NCBI GenBank assembly: GCA_030522415.1
Contig: CM060127.1
Coordinates: forward strand, 2,089,114-2,153,113
Reading direction: 5' to 3'
DNA length: 64,000 nt
Source of the DNA: Channallabes apus
Lineage: Eukaryota > Chordata > Actinopteri > Siluriformes > Clariidae
In this document: piece by piece, positions 12,608 through 24,852 of the stretch
Layout: the number at the start of each line of letters is the position of its first letter
Position numbering within the stretch: the first letter of the stretch is position 1
Translations under genes and position numbers: made by a program
The notes under the pieces: generated by a model
What the model was told of the DNA's origin: nothing
The model's input: the letters and a program-made list of their open reading frames with translations, nothing else
Database searches by the model: none

Positions 12608-13154
12608 CACTACCGTTCAAAAGTTTTAGAACACTTTCTAACTCCATGATGGTTCCTGATTTTTATTTCTTACTACATTGTAAAGTTTTGCTGAAGGCGT
12701 CCAAAAACTGCATGAATCTCCTTTGAGCAGTTGATATTGAGATGTTTCTGCTACTTCTGCTCTGTAAAGACTTCATAACGCCTCTAATCTGAGCTGCTGT
12801 TAATTGGTCATTTTTCAGGCTGATGACTCTAAATGAACTTCTGGTCTGCAGCAGAGGTAGGTTTTGGTCTCGTCCTCCTGGGACGGCCTTCATGAGAGAC
12901 AGTTTCATTATGGTGCTGGACGGATTTTGCAAATGCACTTGACACAATACTGTTCTTGCAGGAACTATTACAGAAAGGCCGACCTCTGTGTCTTAAAATA
13001 ACAACTAACTGGTGTTTTTCTTGTTATGTAATTACCTAATTCCATATGTGTTATTTTATAGTTTTGAAATCCCCAGTATTGTTGTAGAATGTAGAAAATA
13101 AATCACTAAACAACAAGAAATTTGCAAGTGTTCTAAACCTTTTGAACGGTAGTG
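12608..13154 (-). mobile_element. Non-autonomous Tc1-like transposon
   Basis: Terminal inverted repeats begin CACTACCGTTCAAAAG and are flanked by TA-rich sequence, as expected for Tc1/mariner. On the minus strand a 94-codon remnant (12663-12947) resembles the N-terminal helix-turn-helix of Tc1 transposases (LTAAQIRG, ISISTAQRR). The DDE catalytic part is absent, so this copy is an internally deleted, non-autonomous derivative. Confidence 0.8.
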
Positions 13155-14029
13155 TATATATAAATGTATTAGTATATAAATATATATAAAAAAGAAATAT
13201 AAAACAGAAATCCTCAGGGGGTGGTGTTTGTACAGGAAGTCCCATCACAGGCATGTCACAGGCGCTCCACAAAGAATGTAACAGTAGGCAGCGCCATCAT
13301 TAATTGTCATACTATGTTGAACCAGTATGCATGAGTCACAACTTTAAGTCATACTGTAAGCAGGTCACAGCCGTTGCTCATCGAGGTAACAGTCGTTAGC
13401 ATCATCAGTTTTTAAAGAGAAAAATGACACCTAACAAACAATACTGTGGGCGTGTCACAGACATCCGTCACTGGATGTAACAGTGGGAAGAATTAAGAGC
13501 TGAAAAATTTGAGCATCGTGAGGAGTGGAAGCAAGTTGATTGCACACTCCATTCGCAAGTAATGGTAGCACTCCGCGGTTGCGTACGTCAGACCGAGGCC
13601 TTAGTTAAAGCATTTTATAGAGTAGTTTAACCTAATCATGAAATGGTGAAAACTACATAACAGAGGCTAAACGCATGTTAGGCCGAGCCCATAGCCACTG
13701 GAACCCTGGATCAGGCGACAGAGCGTCGACAGCGACGCCAAATACGACAAGCAAATGAAACCACTGGCCAAACTGCGACGCCTCTACAGCAATGGTGCAT
13801 TCAACAAACAGAAGTAGGGGCTGCCAAAACATTGGAGCAGCATGAGGAGCAGCAGCGAGTTGACCGCAAACTCTGTCAGCAGGTAATAGTAGCACGCATG
13901 CATTCAGGATCTGCATGCCGCAGCTGCGGGTAACCTATAGTGACAAAGCAGGTGTTTGGAGGGTTTTGTTAAATGTATTAAAAAATAAACAAAGAAATAC
14001 CCATTTACACAAGGACTTAGTACTTGCTT
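13155..14029. other. Unclassified region with a diverged internal duplication
   Basis: No known gene is recognised. On the plus strand 13511-13577 and 13835-13900 are related (GAG..GAGGAG..GTTGA..GTAAT.GTAGCA) and can be read as a charged, possibly coiled-coil segment: EEWKQVDCTLHSQVMVAL in the first copy and EEQQRVDRKLCQQVIVAR in the second. Stops lie between them. The motif TCACAG..ATCCGTCACTGGATGTAACAG near 13455-13485 has a looser relative at about 13243-13285. It may be a decayed mobile-element protein; this is uncertain. Confidence 0.35.
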
Positions 14030-14170
14030 AAAACTCCTTTGGTAGTAATGACAGTCTCAAGTCTGCTTGTGAAGCTTGGCACAGCTTTCAGTTAAATTTG
14101 TTGGGTTCCTGGCACAGACCTGACTTTTAAGTTCAGTCCACAAATGTTCAAACATTTCATTATTTTAGAA
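14030..14170 (-). mobile_element. Decayed Tc1-like fragment
   Basis: The plus-strand text around CCTTTGGTAGTAATGACAGTCTCAAGTC and AAGCTTGGCACAGC is similar to the antisense of Tc1-type transposase coding sequence, but is too worn to translate. Confidence 0.4.
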
Positions 14171-14809
14171 GAAGTTATAAAATAATTGGCTAAAGCTCTA
14201 AGCGAGGAGGCCTGTGTTGCAAACTGATATTTATTCAACCTGATTGACAGTGGCTTATTCTAAACCTTAAGCGATTCAGCTGATGTACAGTATGCTGGTA
14301 TTATACATATGTACTGTATGTGTCAGAGAATTTAACAGAAATAATACTAATAGTGAAAAAAAGATTGACATGTTTGAGACACAGAATTGATCTCAAAAAG
14401 GGCTCAGCTTAAGAATGATGAAACGTGCATTTATAAATAAAAATGTATATGAAATAAAAAACTTTAAATGTTTACCAACTTGCTTTCTAAAAAGCGTGGT
14501 ATATTGAAAGTTTCATTAATTTTAAACAGAATTTTTTTTATCCTGTCCGTTTAGTAGGCCTCTGTAAACACGCTTTTATGATAAAATAGTTAATTATGAG
14601 GTTTACAAATGTCAATTTGCCCAAAATTTACTGCAATTTAGAGAAGTTCTGGTTTATTTGCTTATTCTCAACCCTGACATGAGATGGGAAGAATTCACTT
14701 TGTTTTGTTTGTTTGTTTTTAAATCTGCTCCCATTAGGGGTTGAGCTTGTGCTATTTTCAATATATACTGTATAGTGGTAAATCAGCATAGCAAATGCTT
14801 TGATTTTTT
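14171..14809. other. AT-rich stretch, nothing recognised
   Basis: No coding region, RNA gene or terminal repeat was recognised. The open frames are short and low in complexity. Confidence 0.4.
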
Positions 14810-15180
14810 TTGTCTTAAGTACTGAAATTTTGCCTCGGCATATCAAGCATTTTTGGCATATGAGCAAAAAAACTGGGCCAAACTGAATGCCATCGTTTGC
14901 GTAAAGCGAAAAGCAGAGCAAAGTGAGTTTATATACTTTTTGTGAGGATTTCTTTTTTGCAATTTGTGTAAGATTTAAGTGAAGACCTAATACCATGTTG
15001 TCTTTTCTAAATGTTCTAATTATTTTTATATGTAAAAATATGATTATATATTAAATTGGTAATATTTTAGGTGTCTAGAACTGATTACTGATTTTTTCAT
15101 ATGGGAAAGTACATTTCACAATATTACATTTCACAGTAAGAACTCGCCTTGAGGTACTACACTGTACAGTGTTTGATTTT
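14810..15180 (+). mobile_element. Diverged copy of MITE family B (pogo/Tigger-like guess)
   Basis: It shares with 21430-21895 the order CTGAAATTTTGCCTCGGC, a central AAGATTTA block, TTTCTAAATGTT, AAAATATGATTAT and GAACTCGCCT. It has no open transposase frame. Confidence 0.5.
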
Positions 15181-15440
15181 ATATAACTATCTTTTAAAGA
15201 CACCACCATATATAATCCAAATGGCGTGACTTTTAGTCCGATGGTGAAAATGCCAGTCCGAAACTGATCCATCATTTCTTTACACTTTAGTCTAAAATAC
15301 AAGTGCGAACAGACCCAACAATAAACCGGTACCACACAGCGTACGGAGAAGAGCACAATGCAAACGAACCGGGTTAGTGGGTCAAACTGCAGAGGGAGTG
15401 CCCGGAAGTGGCGTCAGAGGTGTTCACGTCAAGAATATAT

Positions 15441-15492
15441 ATATTATTATTATTATTATTTACTACTATTATTATTATTATTATTATTATAA
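15441..15492. repeat. (ATT)n microsatellite
   Basis: ATT/TTA trinucleotide repeat with one interruption. Confidence 0.9.
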
Positions 15493-15629
15493 ATTCACGT
15501 CAATAATAATTTCCATGGGATTTTAAATACTGTGTCGGATTTTGTGTAGTAAATGTACATGACGCTGACACAGATCTCCGGTGTCTCTCATTAACTTCTG
15601 GAAAATTCTCTTCAGTTCACGAGCGCTAC

Positions 15630-16031
15630 AAAATAAACGCATTTGATTGGCTGCAAAAATGACAGTTGAAACAAATCAGCCAATCAGAGCGTGTTGCTAT
15701 GGAGAGTGTGTGTGTGAGCTCACGGTCATACAAATAAACAGTTCTCTCCTCGTCGCGCTTTTTGTCAGGAAGTTTGAGCCACGTTCTTGTCAGCATGTCG
15801 TGAAAACGAGTGTCGCAGTCTCGTATCTCACCGGTGAGATGGAGATGAGAGGAGCGCATTGAGGAAGTTAGCCGGTGCGGTGTGTGTGTGTGTTAGCAGC
15901 TAGCCGTCAGTTAGGGAACAGTTTCGCCTGGGCCGGTCCCTTTGTCTCCTCACGGAGAGAGAGGCAGCGCGTGCTCTTTTGTTCGAGCAGTGTGTGTGTG
16001 TGTTAGTCGAAGCTTTGTTAAACGAGTCACT
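15630..16031 (+). promoter_or_regulatory. nfe2l3: Likely promoter and 5' UTR of nfe2l3
   Basis: Two CCAAT boxes face each other: GATTGGCTGC at about 15644-15653 (reverse) and GCCAATCAGAGCG at about 15679-15691. They lie about 340 bp before the start codon, and CpG content rises from about 15850 into exon 1. No TATA box is evident. The exact transcription start cannot be placed from sequence alone. Confidence 0.55.
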
Positions 16032-19000
16032 ATGCAGAACACGAAGAAGTGTCTGATGGACGGTCTGATCCACCTGACGATCCTGCTGGGTTTGATCCGG
16101 GTCCGGGTGGAGATCGGTTCGGACCCGGACTCGCGGTTAATCGAGATCGACGGAGGGCCGAGCTCGGCGTTTGTACAGACCCCGTTTCATCGTTACCGGG
16201 ACGTCGCGGCGGGTCATCACGTGCACCCGAAATGTCCCGAGCTCGAGGAGTACCTCACGAGCCGCAGGCTGCTGAACGAAGTGCGCGCGCTCGGCTCGCC
16301 GGTCCGGTTCCCCCCCACGCGGCTCAGCGCGTGGCTCGTGCACCGGGTGTCTGACGGCGCGGAACCGGCGGAACCTCAAGAGGAGCACGGAGTCCCCGCT
16401 GACGGAACCCGTGCGGTGAGTTAATCTGTCTCACGGGTCAGACGGTGAGCTCTTTATAATCCCCCCTTCAGGGGTCACCTGGTGCTCGCGCTGGTTAGAT
16501 CGAGGCCTGGCTCATCTCGGTCACGTGGCTTTCAGGAGTTTATTGTTTGATTATTGGAGACAAACATGTCCCCCCCTGAGCATTACTGTACATTATCTCC
16601 GGCTCAGTTTAAACTCCTGGGTGAAGAGCTTCACACCTGTTGGACCTGTTAGATTTTAGATGTTGGTGTGTTACACAGTGTTTATATTAACTTATGGACT
16701 ACTGGACCCTCATGAACCAATGTTCCTGATCTCTCATAATTTATTAATGCTGCTTTCTGTTCACCTCCACACACACATCAAAGGCATAATACCCAGTGTT
16801 TAATCTTCTGAACAAAAAAAAAAGTAAATAATTGAATGCACTGTAAAGTGGTTTTGTTGTAGTTGTTGTGTTCTGCATCGTGCCATAGAAAGAAAGTGAA
16901 ACTGATTTGCCATTGAGATTCTTAACCAGATTCTCTTCTTTATTCCTTTAAACTGCATGTGATTGACATGAAAAGAACAACGACCATTTGGTATAACAGC
17001 TTGATCCGTCTGCACGGCCTCTGTCCTACAGCTGTGGTGCTGCGCACGCTGCTACTCATTTTCTAAACAGAAATGTGTGTTCCTAACTTTTTTTTGTGTG
17101 TGCCCCGCATGAACATTAACACTCTGATGTTTTACTCTTCCTCTCTTTCTGCCTGTTTCTAGGAGGCGGTTTTGGCACAAGAAGAGGAGGAAATTGCGAA
17201 AGACAATGAGGAAGGAATTCCTCTCGATTCGTCAGGCCAGCTCGCTCAAAGCTCAGCGCTGGAACAAGAGGCAGGCTGACATTATTATTAAACTTGTTTT
17301 TGTTGTTAGTTTTATGATTACTGTGGCTCAGCCTGTGAAATGTTATAATAAATAGTATAATATTTGTCAAAAGGATCTGTTAAGCAGCAACGTTCTACCT
17401 CAACCTCCATCTGGTGTTGAAGTCCACTCTCAGCTGCCAGACTTCCTATCAGACTTCAGTGTGAGTATTTAATTTATCCTTTTGCCCATGTTAATGGAAT
17501 TAATAATTTGAGTAATCAATCAAAGGAAGTTTTATTAATACAGTAGGTAAATCTTTACAATCCTACAGATTTAGCACACATACGTTAGCTAACTCAAAAG
17601 AATAAAACAGTTCAGTAGTTTACTATGCAGAACCTGGACTATTGTGCTATTAATCATTTAGTTGTTTTATACTTTGCAACATACACTCACAGGCCTCTTC
17701 ATTAGGTACATCTGTTCAATGCAAATATCTAATTGGCCAATCACATGGTAGCAACTCACTGCACTGCTGCTCCCGACAAGGTGTCGCCACAGCGGACTAT
17801 CCAGTCCGCACTACAACTTGGCACAGGTTTTACGCCGGATGCCCTTCCTGACGCAACCCTCCTATTTTATCCGGGACCGTAGACCCGGTCAATGTGATCT
17901 GCTGAAGGTCACGCAGAACATCAGAATGGAGATGAAAGCTGATTTAAGTGACTTTGGTTCGGTTAAGTGGCATGAATTTGTTGGTGCCAGACTGGCTGGT
18001 CTGAGTATTTCCCAAACTTCTGATCTACTGGCATTTTCACAGACACACAAGCACACACATCGCTAGGGTTTACAGCGAACTGTGTGAAAGAGAAAATCCC
18101 CAGTGAGAGCAGTTCTCTGGGTGAAAATGCCTTGTTGATGTCAGCAGAGAATGGAAAGGCAACAGGAACTCAAATAACATCTCGTTACATCTGAGGTCTA
18201 AACACACAACACGTCAAACCTTGGAACAGATGGGCTACAGCAGCAGAAGAAACTGAGGTTAAAGGTCACATGGGCTCACCAACCTTGGACAAACGCTGAT
18301 TGAAAAAATGTTGCCTAGTCTGATGAGTCTCAATTTCTGCTACAACATTTGGCTGATGGGGCCGGTGGTGGTGGTGGTAGTGTAATGGTATTAGGGGAGA
18401 TTCTCTCGGCACACTTTGGGCTCCTTAGCGTCCCTGAGTATTGTTGCCGAGCGTGTCCATCTCTTTATGAGCACATCTCACCATGTCACAAATCAACACG
18501 CCGTGTCACAAAGCTAAAATCATCTCTCACTGATTTCTTGAACATGACGGTGAGGTCACTGTAGTCGCACGGCCTCCACACTCACCTGATCTCACTCCAG
18601 CAGAGCAGCTCTGGGACGTGCAGCCGACAAATCTGCAGCGACTGCGTGATGCCAGTATGAAAGGAAAAAAAAAAATCTAAAGATTGTTTCCAGCACCTTT
18701 TAAATCTTGCCTTAGGGAGTTAAGGCAGTTTGAAAGATTAAAGGGGTCCAGCACAGTACTAGAAGGGTGTACCTAATGAAGTGGCCGGTGAGTGCATTTA
18801 CTTAATTGTAGTGTGTCCACTGAGCTCATGCCAACATTTAGGTTAAATGTAAAAGTACATGTAGTTGTAAAATATAACTTCAAAACCAAACCGGAGAAAC
18901 AAACCTGCAGATGAGCTTTACATGAATCAAAAGTTTTAACACACCGCCATGTTTATGTCACCCTTATGTTTCTGAAACACTTCAAAATTCCACAGCTCAA

Positions 19001-21233
19001 AAATGTTCAAGCATTGTAGCGCAGATGATCTTCAGACAAATCTACTACTAAGTCTGTTACATCACTAGACAACAGTTCTGAATGTCGAGAGGTTCTGATA
19101 ATGTAGATGTGAGGAAGTCTAGACATCATTTAGATGAATGGAGATAGGATTTGATTTGGACCAAAATGTTCATGTCATTTCAGCACAACTTAAGGAGGCA
19201 CTAAAAAGGGAAATTATTATTTTATTTCCGCTTTATCCTGAAATTAGTTGGAATAAATTCAGACGTCTGGTTTCCTTTGATTTTGAAAATGATGCAGATA
19301 TTCTGACCTGGAGGTTCAACCAAATGGAATCAAACTGTTTGTCATGTCTTACACAGACAGCAGAGTCACCAGTGTTGAGTGAACATGCTACCATTGGTCT
19401 TAAATTGACTCTGAAAACGTTGAATCATACCGAGGCCTTTATTATGCAGATTTATTATTATTTAAATGCTGAATGATTTTTTTGAGCCTATACGCCAGTC
19501 GTTTCGGATTCCTGATCTACGTTACCGTACCCACTCTATTGACGGCTTGAACTATGATCGTTGTGTGTAAAAGTTTTAGGAGATTATCAGTTCCTGATTC
19601 ACACAAACCGCTCGTCTGGAACACACGCGTATGCCGCGGTCAAACTCCCTGAAAACACGTTCATCTAGAAAGGGTGAGCTGATCACATTTCATCTTTAAC
19701 AAGCATCTGTAGACGTGAGCTACTTGAGCATGGGCTATGTTAGCACGTGCAAAGAATTAGCATTGTACAGATTTATTTCCAGAAAGTAAAAATAACTTTT
19801 TACATGAACCCTAAACTGGCCTCGCTACAGACGTGACTGTGTAAAACTGATCACGTTTAAAGTGCAGAAACCAAATTACTAGCAAAGCAGCAAGGTCCAA
19901 CCTGGATTCTTACACCCAAAGGGATGATGTACCTTCAGGTAAAGCTCTGTATTTTGCATTTGGTTTGTCTGCAGTTGCAGTTTATCATGCTGGTTGTTAT
20001 TCTGATTTATTTATTTATTTTAACCCCTCCCTTTCACAGGAGTTTGAGACTTTGATCGCGCAGCACGTTCCTGACCTCGACCCCATCAGCTACAACGCCA
20101 GCCTTCAGGATGCCATGGTTAGCAGTGGCGGCGATTACAGACCTGACCCACCCAGAGGTGGCGCGCACGCCGTACCACGCCAAACACCTTCTCTCTTCAA
20201 CCTAGAATCTATGAACTCTTCCAACAGTGATGCAGCTAGGACAGGATTTGCTGCTCCTTTCTCTTCATTTGTGAACGGTGCTCATGGACCCCCACTGTCC
20301 CGGGTGGGCGGTTTTCTGGATGAGGCCGTGTTTGAGCAGATAGGTTTGTTGGGTCTGGAGAGCCTGGCTAGTGTGGAGGGACAGGTACTCAACGGAATAG
20401 AGCCATGGCTGGAGGACCTGGACTCTGACTCGGGCCTGTCGCTGGACACCAATTCCAAAAGCCTCGACACGGCCTCTACGTCATCTTCGGAGTCGTCTTG
20501 CGAGGCAGGAGCGGAGGGCTACAGCAGTGATGCGGAGTCACTTTCAAGTAACGTAGGAGCTTGTGCATCTTCGTGCTACGGCTGGCCGCGAGCAAGTCTG
20601 AACAGGAACATCTGGCATGATCACAACTACTCGTCCTGGTCACCTGACGACCACGACCCAGAATTCTACACCCGACCTCCTAGAACTATAAAGCAGGAAG
20701 TGATGAGCGAGGACGAATCTCCTGAAATGGAGGAGCCGAGCCGGGATGAACGGCGCCTTCGGGCTCTCGCCCTTCCGTTTTCCGCCACTGATATAGTTAA
20801 CATGCCGGTGGAAGACTTCCTGGAGTTGCTGGAAGGGCGGAGCCTATCCACGCCGGAAATCGCGCTCCTACGGGACGTGCGCAGACGGGGCAAAAACAAA
20901 TTGGCTGCTCAGAACTGCAGAAAAAGGAAGCTGCACGCCATCATGGGGCTGCAGGCTGAGGTAGAGGGGCTTGTCGCGCAGCGTGACGCCCTCCTGCGCG
21001 AGAGGACGTGCACCGCCAAGGCTATGTCGGCTACGGCCGAGTGTTTCAAGACGCTCTCTCAAGCGGTGCTGAGGCAACTGAGGGACGAACATGGACGGCC
21101 CCTCGGTCCAGACCAGTACACACTCCACTGCGGCGCAAATGGACGCGTCTCGGTCAGACCTCGAACAAATGTCCTGAGAACAACCGCAGCGCGGGCCAAA
21201 ACAACAAAGAGGAAGAAGGATAAAAAACCTTGA
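16032..21233 (+). CDS. nfe2l3: Nuclear factor erythroid 2-like 3 (CNC-bZIP transcription factor)
   Basis: The coding exons are 16032-16415, 17163-17270, 17374-17460 and 20040-21233 (1773 nt, 590 residues), all joined in phase 0. Exon 1 starts at the ATG giving MQNTKKCLMDG; a hydrophobic segment (about residues 11-24) matches the ER-anchoring N terminus of NFE2L1/NFE2L3, followed by HPKCPELEEYLTSRRLLNEV and LSAWLVHRV. Exon 4 holds the phosphodegron-like DSGLS (about residue 322), a serine-rich stretch, the CNC domain (from about 428, IVNMPVEDFLELL) and the basic region RRGKNKLAAQNCRKRKL (about 475-491) with the following zipper. The C terminus is basic. By family, the protein is ER-tethered, is released by processing and pairs with small Maf proteins on antioxidant-response elements. 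NFE2L3 is preferred over NFE2L1 mainly because cbx3 follows; NFE2L1 remains possible. The second intron uses a GC donor. Confidence 0.85.
17271..17373 (+). other. nfe2l3: Short GC-AG intron of nfe2l3
   Basis: The exon ending in codons for SALEQE is followed by GCAGGC, not GT. The frame would stop at TGA within three codons if unspliced, and the next exon starts after TCAAAAG with an in-phase frame (DLLSSNVLPQ). A 103-bp intron with a non-canonical GC donor explains this best. No in-frame GT donor lies near the exon end. Confidence 0.6.
17684..18794 (+). mobile_element. Degenerate Tc1-like element in the third intron of nfe2l3
   Basis: The ends are inverted repeats: CACTCACAGGCCTCTTCATT at the left and its approximate reverse complement (AATGAAGTGGCCGGTGAGTG) at the right, with TA before the left end. 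The interior is a decayed Tc1 transposase, with SDESQFLL near 18320 and, in several frames, remnants of the DDE and C-terminal regions up to 18770. A fragment of another common fish repeat (with TTACGCCGGATGCCCTTCCT) lies at about 17767-17885. Confidence 0.8.
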
Positions 21234-21257
21234 CCATTTTTATTTCCTTTCTGTTTG

Positions 21258-21262
<5 letters not shown>

Positions 21263-21302
<40 letters not shown>
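21263..21302. repeat. (TG)n microsatellite in the nfe2l3 3' region
   Basis: Uninterrupted TG repeat, 30 bp after the nfe2l3 stop codon. A second TG run lies at about 21405-21441. Confidence 0.95.
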
Positions 21303-21303
<1 letters not shown>

Positions 21304-21381
21304 TTCCTAAAGGGCTACTGAACTTTCCCCTATTTTTAAATATTTAAATCACAATATAATGGACTACAGATTCTTTGATAA

Positions 21382-21404
21382 AAGGTGTGTAGCAAAAGCA
21401 CTGG

Positions 21405-21442
<38 letters not shown>

Positions 21443-21900
21443 AAGTGGAGCTGAAATTTGCCTCGGCGTACGAGAGAAACCGAACCAACCGCTGGCTAAG
21501 TTTTTCAAAACTTGTTTATGCAGTGGAAAGCCAAGCGAAGCATGTTTTTTTTTTTTTTTTTTGTTTGTTTTTTTTATGGCATTTTTTGCATTTTGTACAA
21601 GATTTAGTGACGACATACCGCAGCACTATGGGTCCCAAGAATGTTATCAAGGATGGTAGTAAGAAGAAAAGGGAGACAGTTTTTAAACCAGCTGGTGCTA
21701 AGAGGCTAAGTGAGGTTTAATGTCTATTTTACTTCTATTTTCATGTCTTTCTAAATGTTTTTAGATCCAAAAATATGATTATAGTTTTTGATTATTTCCT
21801 CTGAGAAAATCTGTTTCACAATGCAAAAATTTCTCCTTAAGAACTCGCCTCCGGAACGGATTAAACTCGTATACCGAGGTACGGCTGTACTTTAAAAGAA
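21382..21900 (+). mobile_element. MITE family B copy downstream of nfe2l3
   Basis: It contains CCTCGGCGTACGAGAGAAAC near the left and CGTATACCGAGGTACGGCTG at the right, an imperfect inverted terminal repeat. The interior includes a short frame starting MGPKNVIKDGSKKKRE (about 21628), which might be the start of a pogo/Tigger-type transposase. An AATAAA at 21981-21986 just after it could serve as a polyadenylation signal for nfe2l3. Confidence 0.5.
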
Positions 21901-22229
21901 AAGACCACACAGAGCAGGGTCCTTGCAGGGTCCTTCCAGTCCTGGAAAGTCTGGCACAGTTGAAGATCATCATTTAAAACAATAAAGAAGACACTCTGTT
22001 ATTAACAGACATGACACTACTGGGCGTATGAGGGTGTTAAAGCTGAGTGTTTGGGTGTTAGTGTTTAATTATTATGTGGCTCAGACTCCAGAGCTGGTTA
22101 TGCAGTTGTTATGCTGGTTGTGCAATTGCTTTGAACACATGACTTTTCCCACTATGGCCTTGTTTAGGCCTCTATACATTTGGTATTGACCTCATGTGAC
22201 TTTTTACAGGATTGTCGAAGGTTGTGGGT

Positions 22230-23075
22230 TTGTTAGTTTTTGGTCATTTTATGTATACAGATAAGTATATAAACAGTGTTTACCCCGGTAAAAACTCGCT
22301 TCAGTAGGGTCGAATTTTTGGCCTGCATCAAGCAAAGAAAATATTTTTAAATGCCTGGAGTTGGGTTAAGAACTGCCCAAGAGTCCGTTATTAAAACCTG
22401 GAAGGATGGCTCTGATCTCGTGAATAATCGTGATGTGAGATCACTTAAACACTTGAAGTCACAGGGTAAAAAAATTAATGAACTGTGAAAACTAGAGCTA
22501 TGTTTAATAGTGATAGTAAGAGCATCCCCCCCCCCCCCCCCACACACACACACACACACACACAATGAGATGAGGACTAACAGGATTGGGATTAAACAGC
22601 TGTGTTCGTAAGAAAACCACTTGTTAGTGAAACTAACATCAGAAACAAAAACACTTGAATTTGCTAGAGAGCATAAAGACTGGACTTTGGAGTGATGGAA
22701 AAAGGTCATGTGACCTGATGAGTCCAGACTGACCCTATTCCAGAGTGATGGGCGGGTCAGGGTAAGAAGGGACGCGCATGAAGTGATGCTTCATCATGTA
22801 TAGTGTCCACTGTACAAGTCCTCTGGAGACAGTGTTATGGTCTGGGGTTGATCAGTTACTCAGGTCGAGACTCAGCAACGTTATAGGGCAATAAAATGAA
22901 GTCAGCTGACCACCTGAATGTACTGAATCACCAGAGTATCACATCTGTGGAGTTTTCCTGATGGCACACAACATTCTAGGACTCGGAGTGTGAGAGCGCG
23001 GCTCTGGGAGTACGAGGAATCATTTACACACATGAACTGAACACCACACTGCTCGCTATGATTAGAACCAAAGGC
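22230..23075 (+). pseudogene. Decayed Tc1-like transposase
   Basis: Fragments in different frames follow the Tc1 order: an N-terminal block near 22330-22400, then SRLTLFQSDGRVRVRRD near 22725-22775, then PLYKSSGDSVMVWG near 22810-22850. Frames are broken by many indels and a poly-C/CA repeat at about 22527-22564. The right end is not defined. Confidence 0.6.
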
Positions 23076-23669
23076 AGGTTTTTTGTTCAGGTGTAGTGTA
23101 TTATCTGAGGTTTAGAAATAAAAATATAACTGACAGCTATAAAGTTTACAAGTAAAATGTTTCATATTCAAAATTCCTTTTTTGAAACGGTTGACTTCAT
23201 TAAGTTCGCACAATGATCAATTTATTATTGTGTGTGTGTGTGTGTGTAAGGTTTATTTTGATTCATTAGCCACTATTTCTTGGTTTTCACATTAGAACTG
23301 TTATAATGCATATTTTCTAAAAAAAAAAAAAAAAAATCAAAGGTATTATTGAAAATAGAAACATATATAAACCATATGTTCATTCACACTCAGCACAGAT
23401 GATTTATTTGCTTTAAGCAGTCTCTGTTTCTCTGGGGTTTAAATGTCAGGTTGCAAGTACTTTGTCAAATGTACTGTAAGGTTCAGCTGATAAGAACTTT
23501 TCCATGAAATATAAAAGTGGTGATAATAAAGAGATTGAAAGTGAAACATTTGGAACTTTGTCGTTATCTCCCCGTCTGTCCCAGCACACAGCGAGTGAAG
23601 GAGGGAAAAAAGAGGTTCAATCATAATGAGACACTTCCATGAGCTGCTTCAGAGAGCAAAACACACTGC
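23076..23669. other. Intergenic AT-rich stretch
   Basis: A TG microsatellite lies at 23230-23248 and a poly-A run at about 23320-23336. No gene was recognised. Confidence 0.4.
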
Positions 23670-24739
23670 CTGAACATCAGAGGTGGAAAGAGTAATAACA
23701 TTTTGTACTCAAGTACAAGTACTGTTACTTCAGTGAAATTTTACTTAAGTACAAGTAAAGTTACAATTATAAAAATCTACTCAAGTAAAAGTAAAAAGTA
23801 GCTCATTAAAAAATGTACTCAGAGTAAAAGTTACCGAGTTACATTTGTATTTTTTTAACAGCGGGGGTGGGGTGAGGCATTCTAGTGTAGTTCAAAAAAG
23901 ATGAGCAGATATAAATCTCAAACTAGTTGTTTTTAACTGAAGGAACACCTTTGCATAATAAAGCACTTAAATATGGTGTTACGTCCCAGTCTAGGGTCAA
24001 ACAGCAAAAGAATGGTTCAGGGTTCTATTTTAAACTGTATGGAAATGGTGGTATATGGCAGAAAGAACTAGATCCAATCATTAACTGATGAAATAATGAG
24101 GTTTGTATATACAAACACACACACACACCAGGGGGGGTGTGTCTTCGTACGTCGCTTGAAACATCCGGGATGAACTGACACATCTAAGATGAGATCATGG
24201 TGCTAATTACACTCCGGCTAAGTCGGTTCTTCCAGCACACCTGTTGTTGATGATTAGTCTGGCCGGATTGAGTTGTCTAGGATTATTGCGCGCTCGTGCG
24301 TTGGTTTAAAAGGCGATATGCATCGACAGTAGAAACACTGATCACAAGCCCTTTGATTGGTTGACGAAATGACAAAAGAACAAGCTCACTTGTTTTGTAA
24401 CACCTGTTATGTGCTGAAATGCTTCCCTGCCATGGATCCCCACCACACACACACACACACACATAATCGCTATCAAATATTATATTAGAACATAATATGC
24501 ACATATGTCTTACAAATTACATGAGACAATAAAATAAAATAAGAAACATGAAAATAAATATGTTGTATATGGAAAAATAGAAATATTAATATTTTTTTCA
24601 AAAACATGTATACTTTTATATGTATACTTTATAATAAAATTAGTTTTGTCCAATTTTTCATTAGAATTTTTTTTATTATATATATATTTGCATATTCATA
24701 ACGAACCCCTGAAATAAATGTGTTACAAAATAAACAATG

Positions 24740-24819
24740 GTCTTGAGGGCTGTCTCATGCCTAGAGTTTATTATAATAATAAAAAACCTATGAATTTATG
24801 TTCTAATATAATATTTGAT

Positions 24820-24852
<33 letters not shown>

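Noticed and set aside
15626..15862. Overlapping short ORFs on both strands before nfe2l3
   Set aside because: They lie in the CCAAT-containing promoter and 5' UTR region and have no homology I recognise.
21385..21720. Overlapping ORFs of 111 and 84 codons over the TG repeat
   Set aside because: Mostly translated TG and T repeats; only the MGPKN.. stretch could be a transposase start, noted under the MITE.
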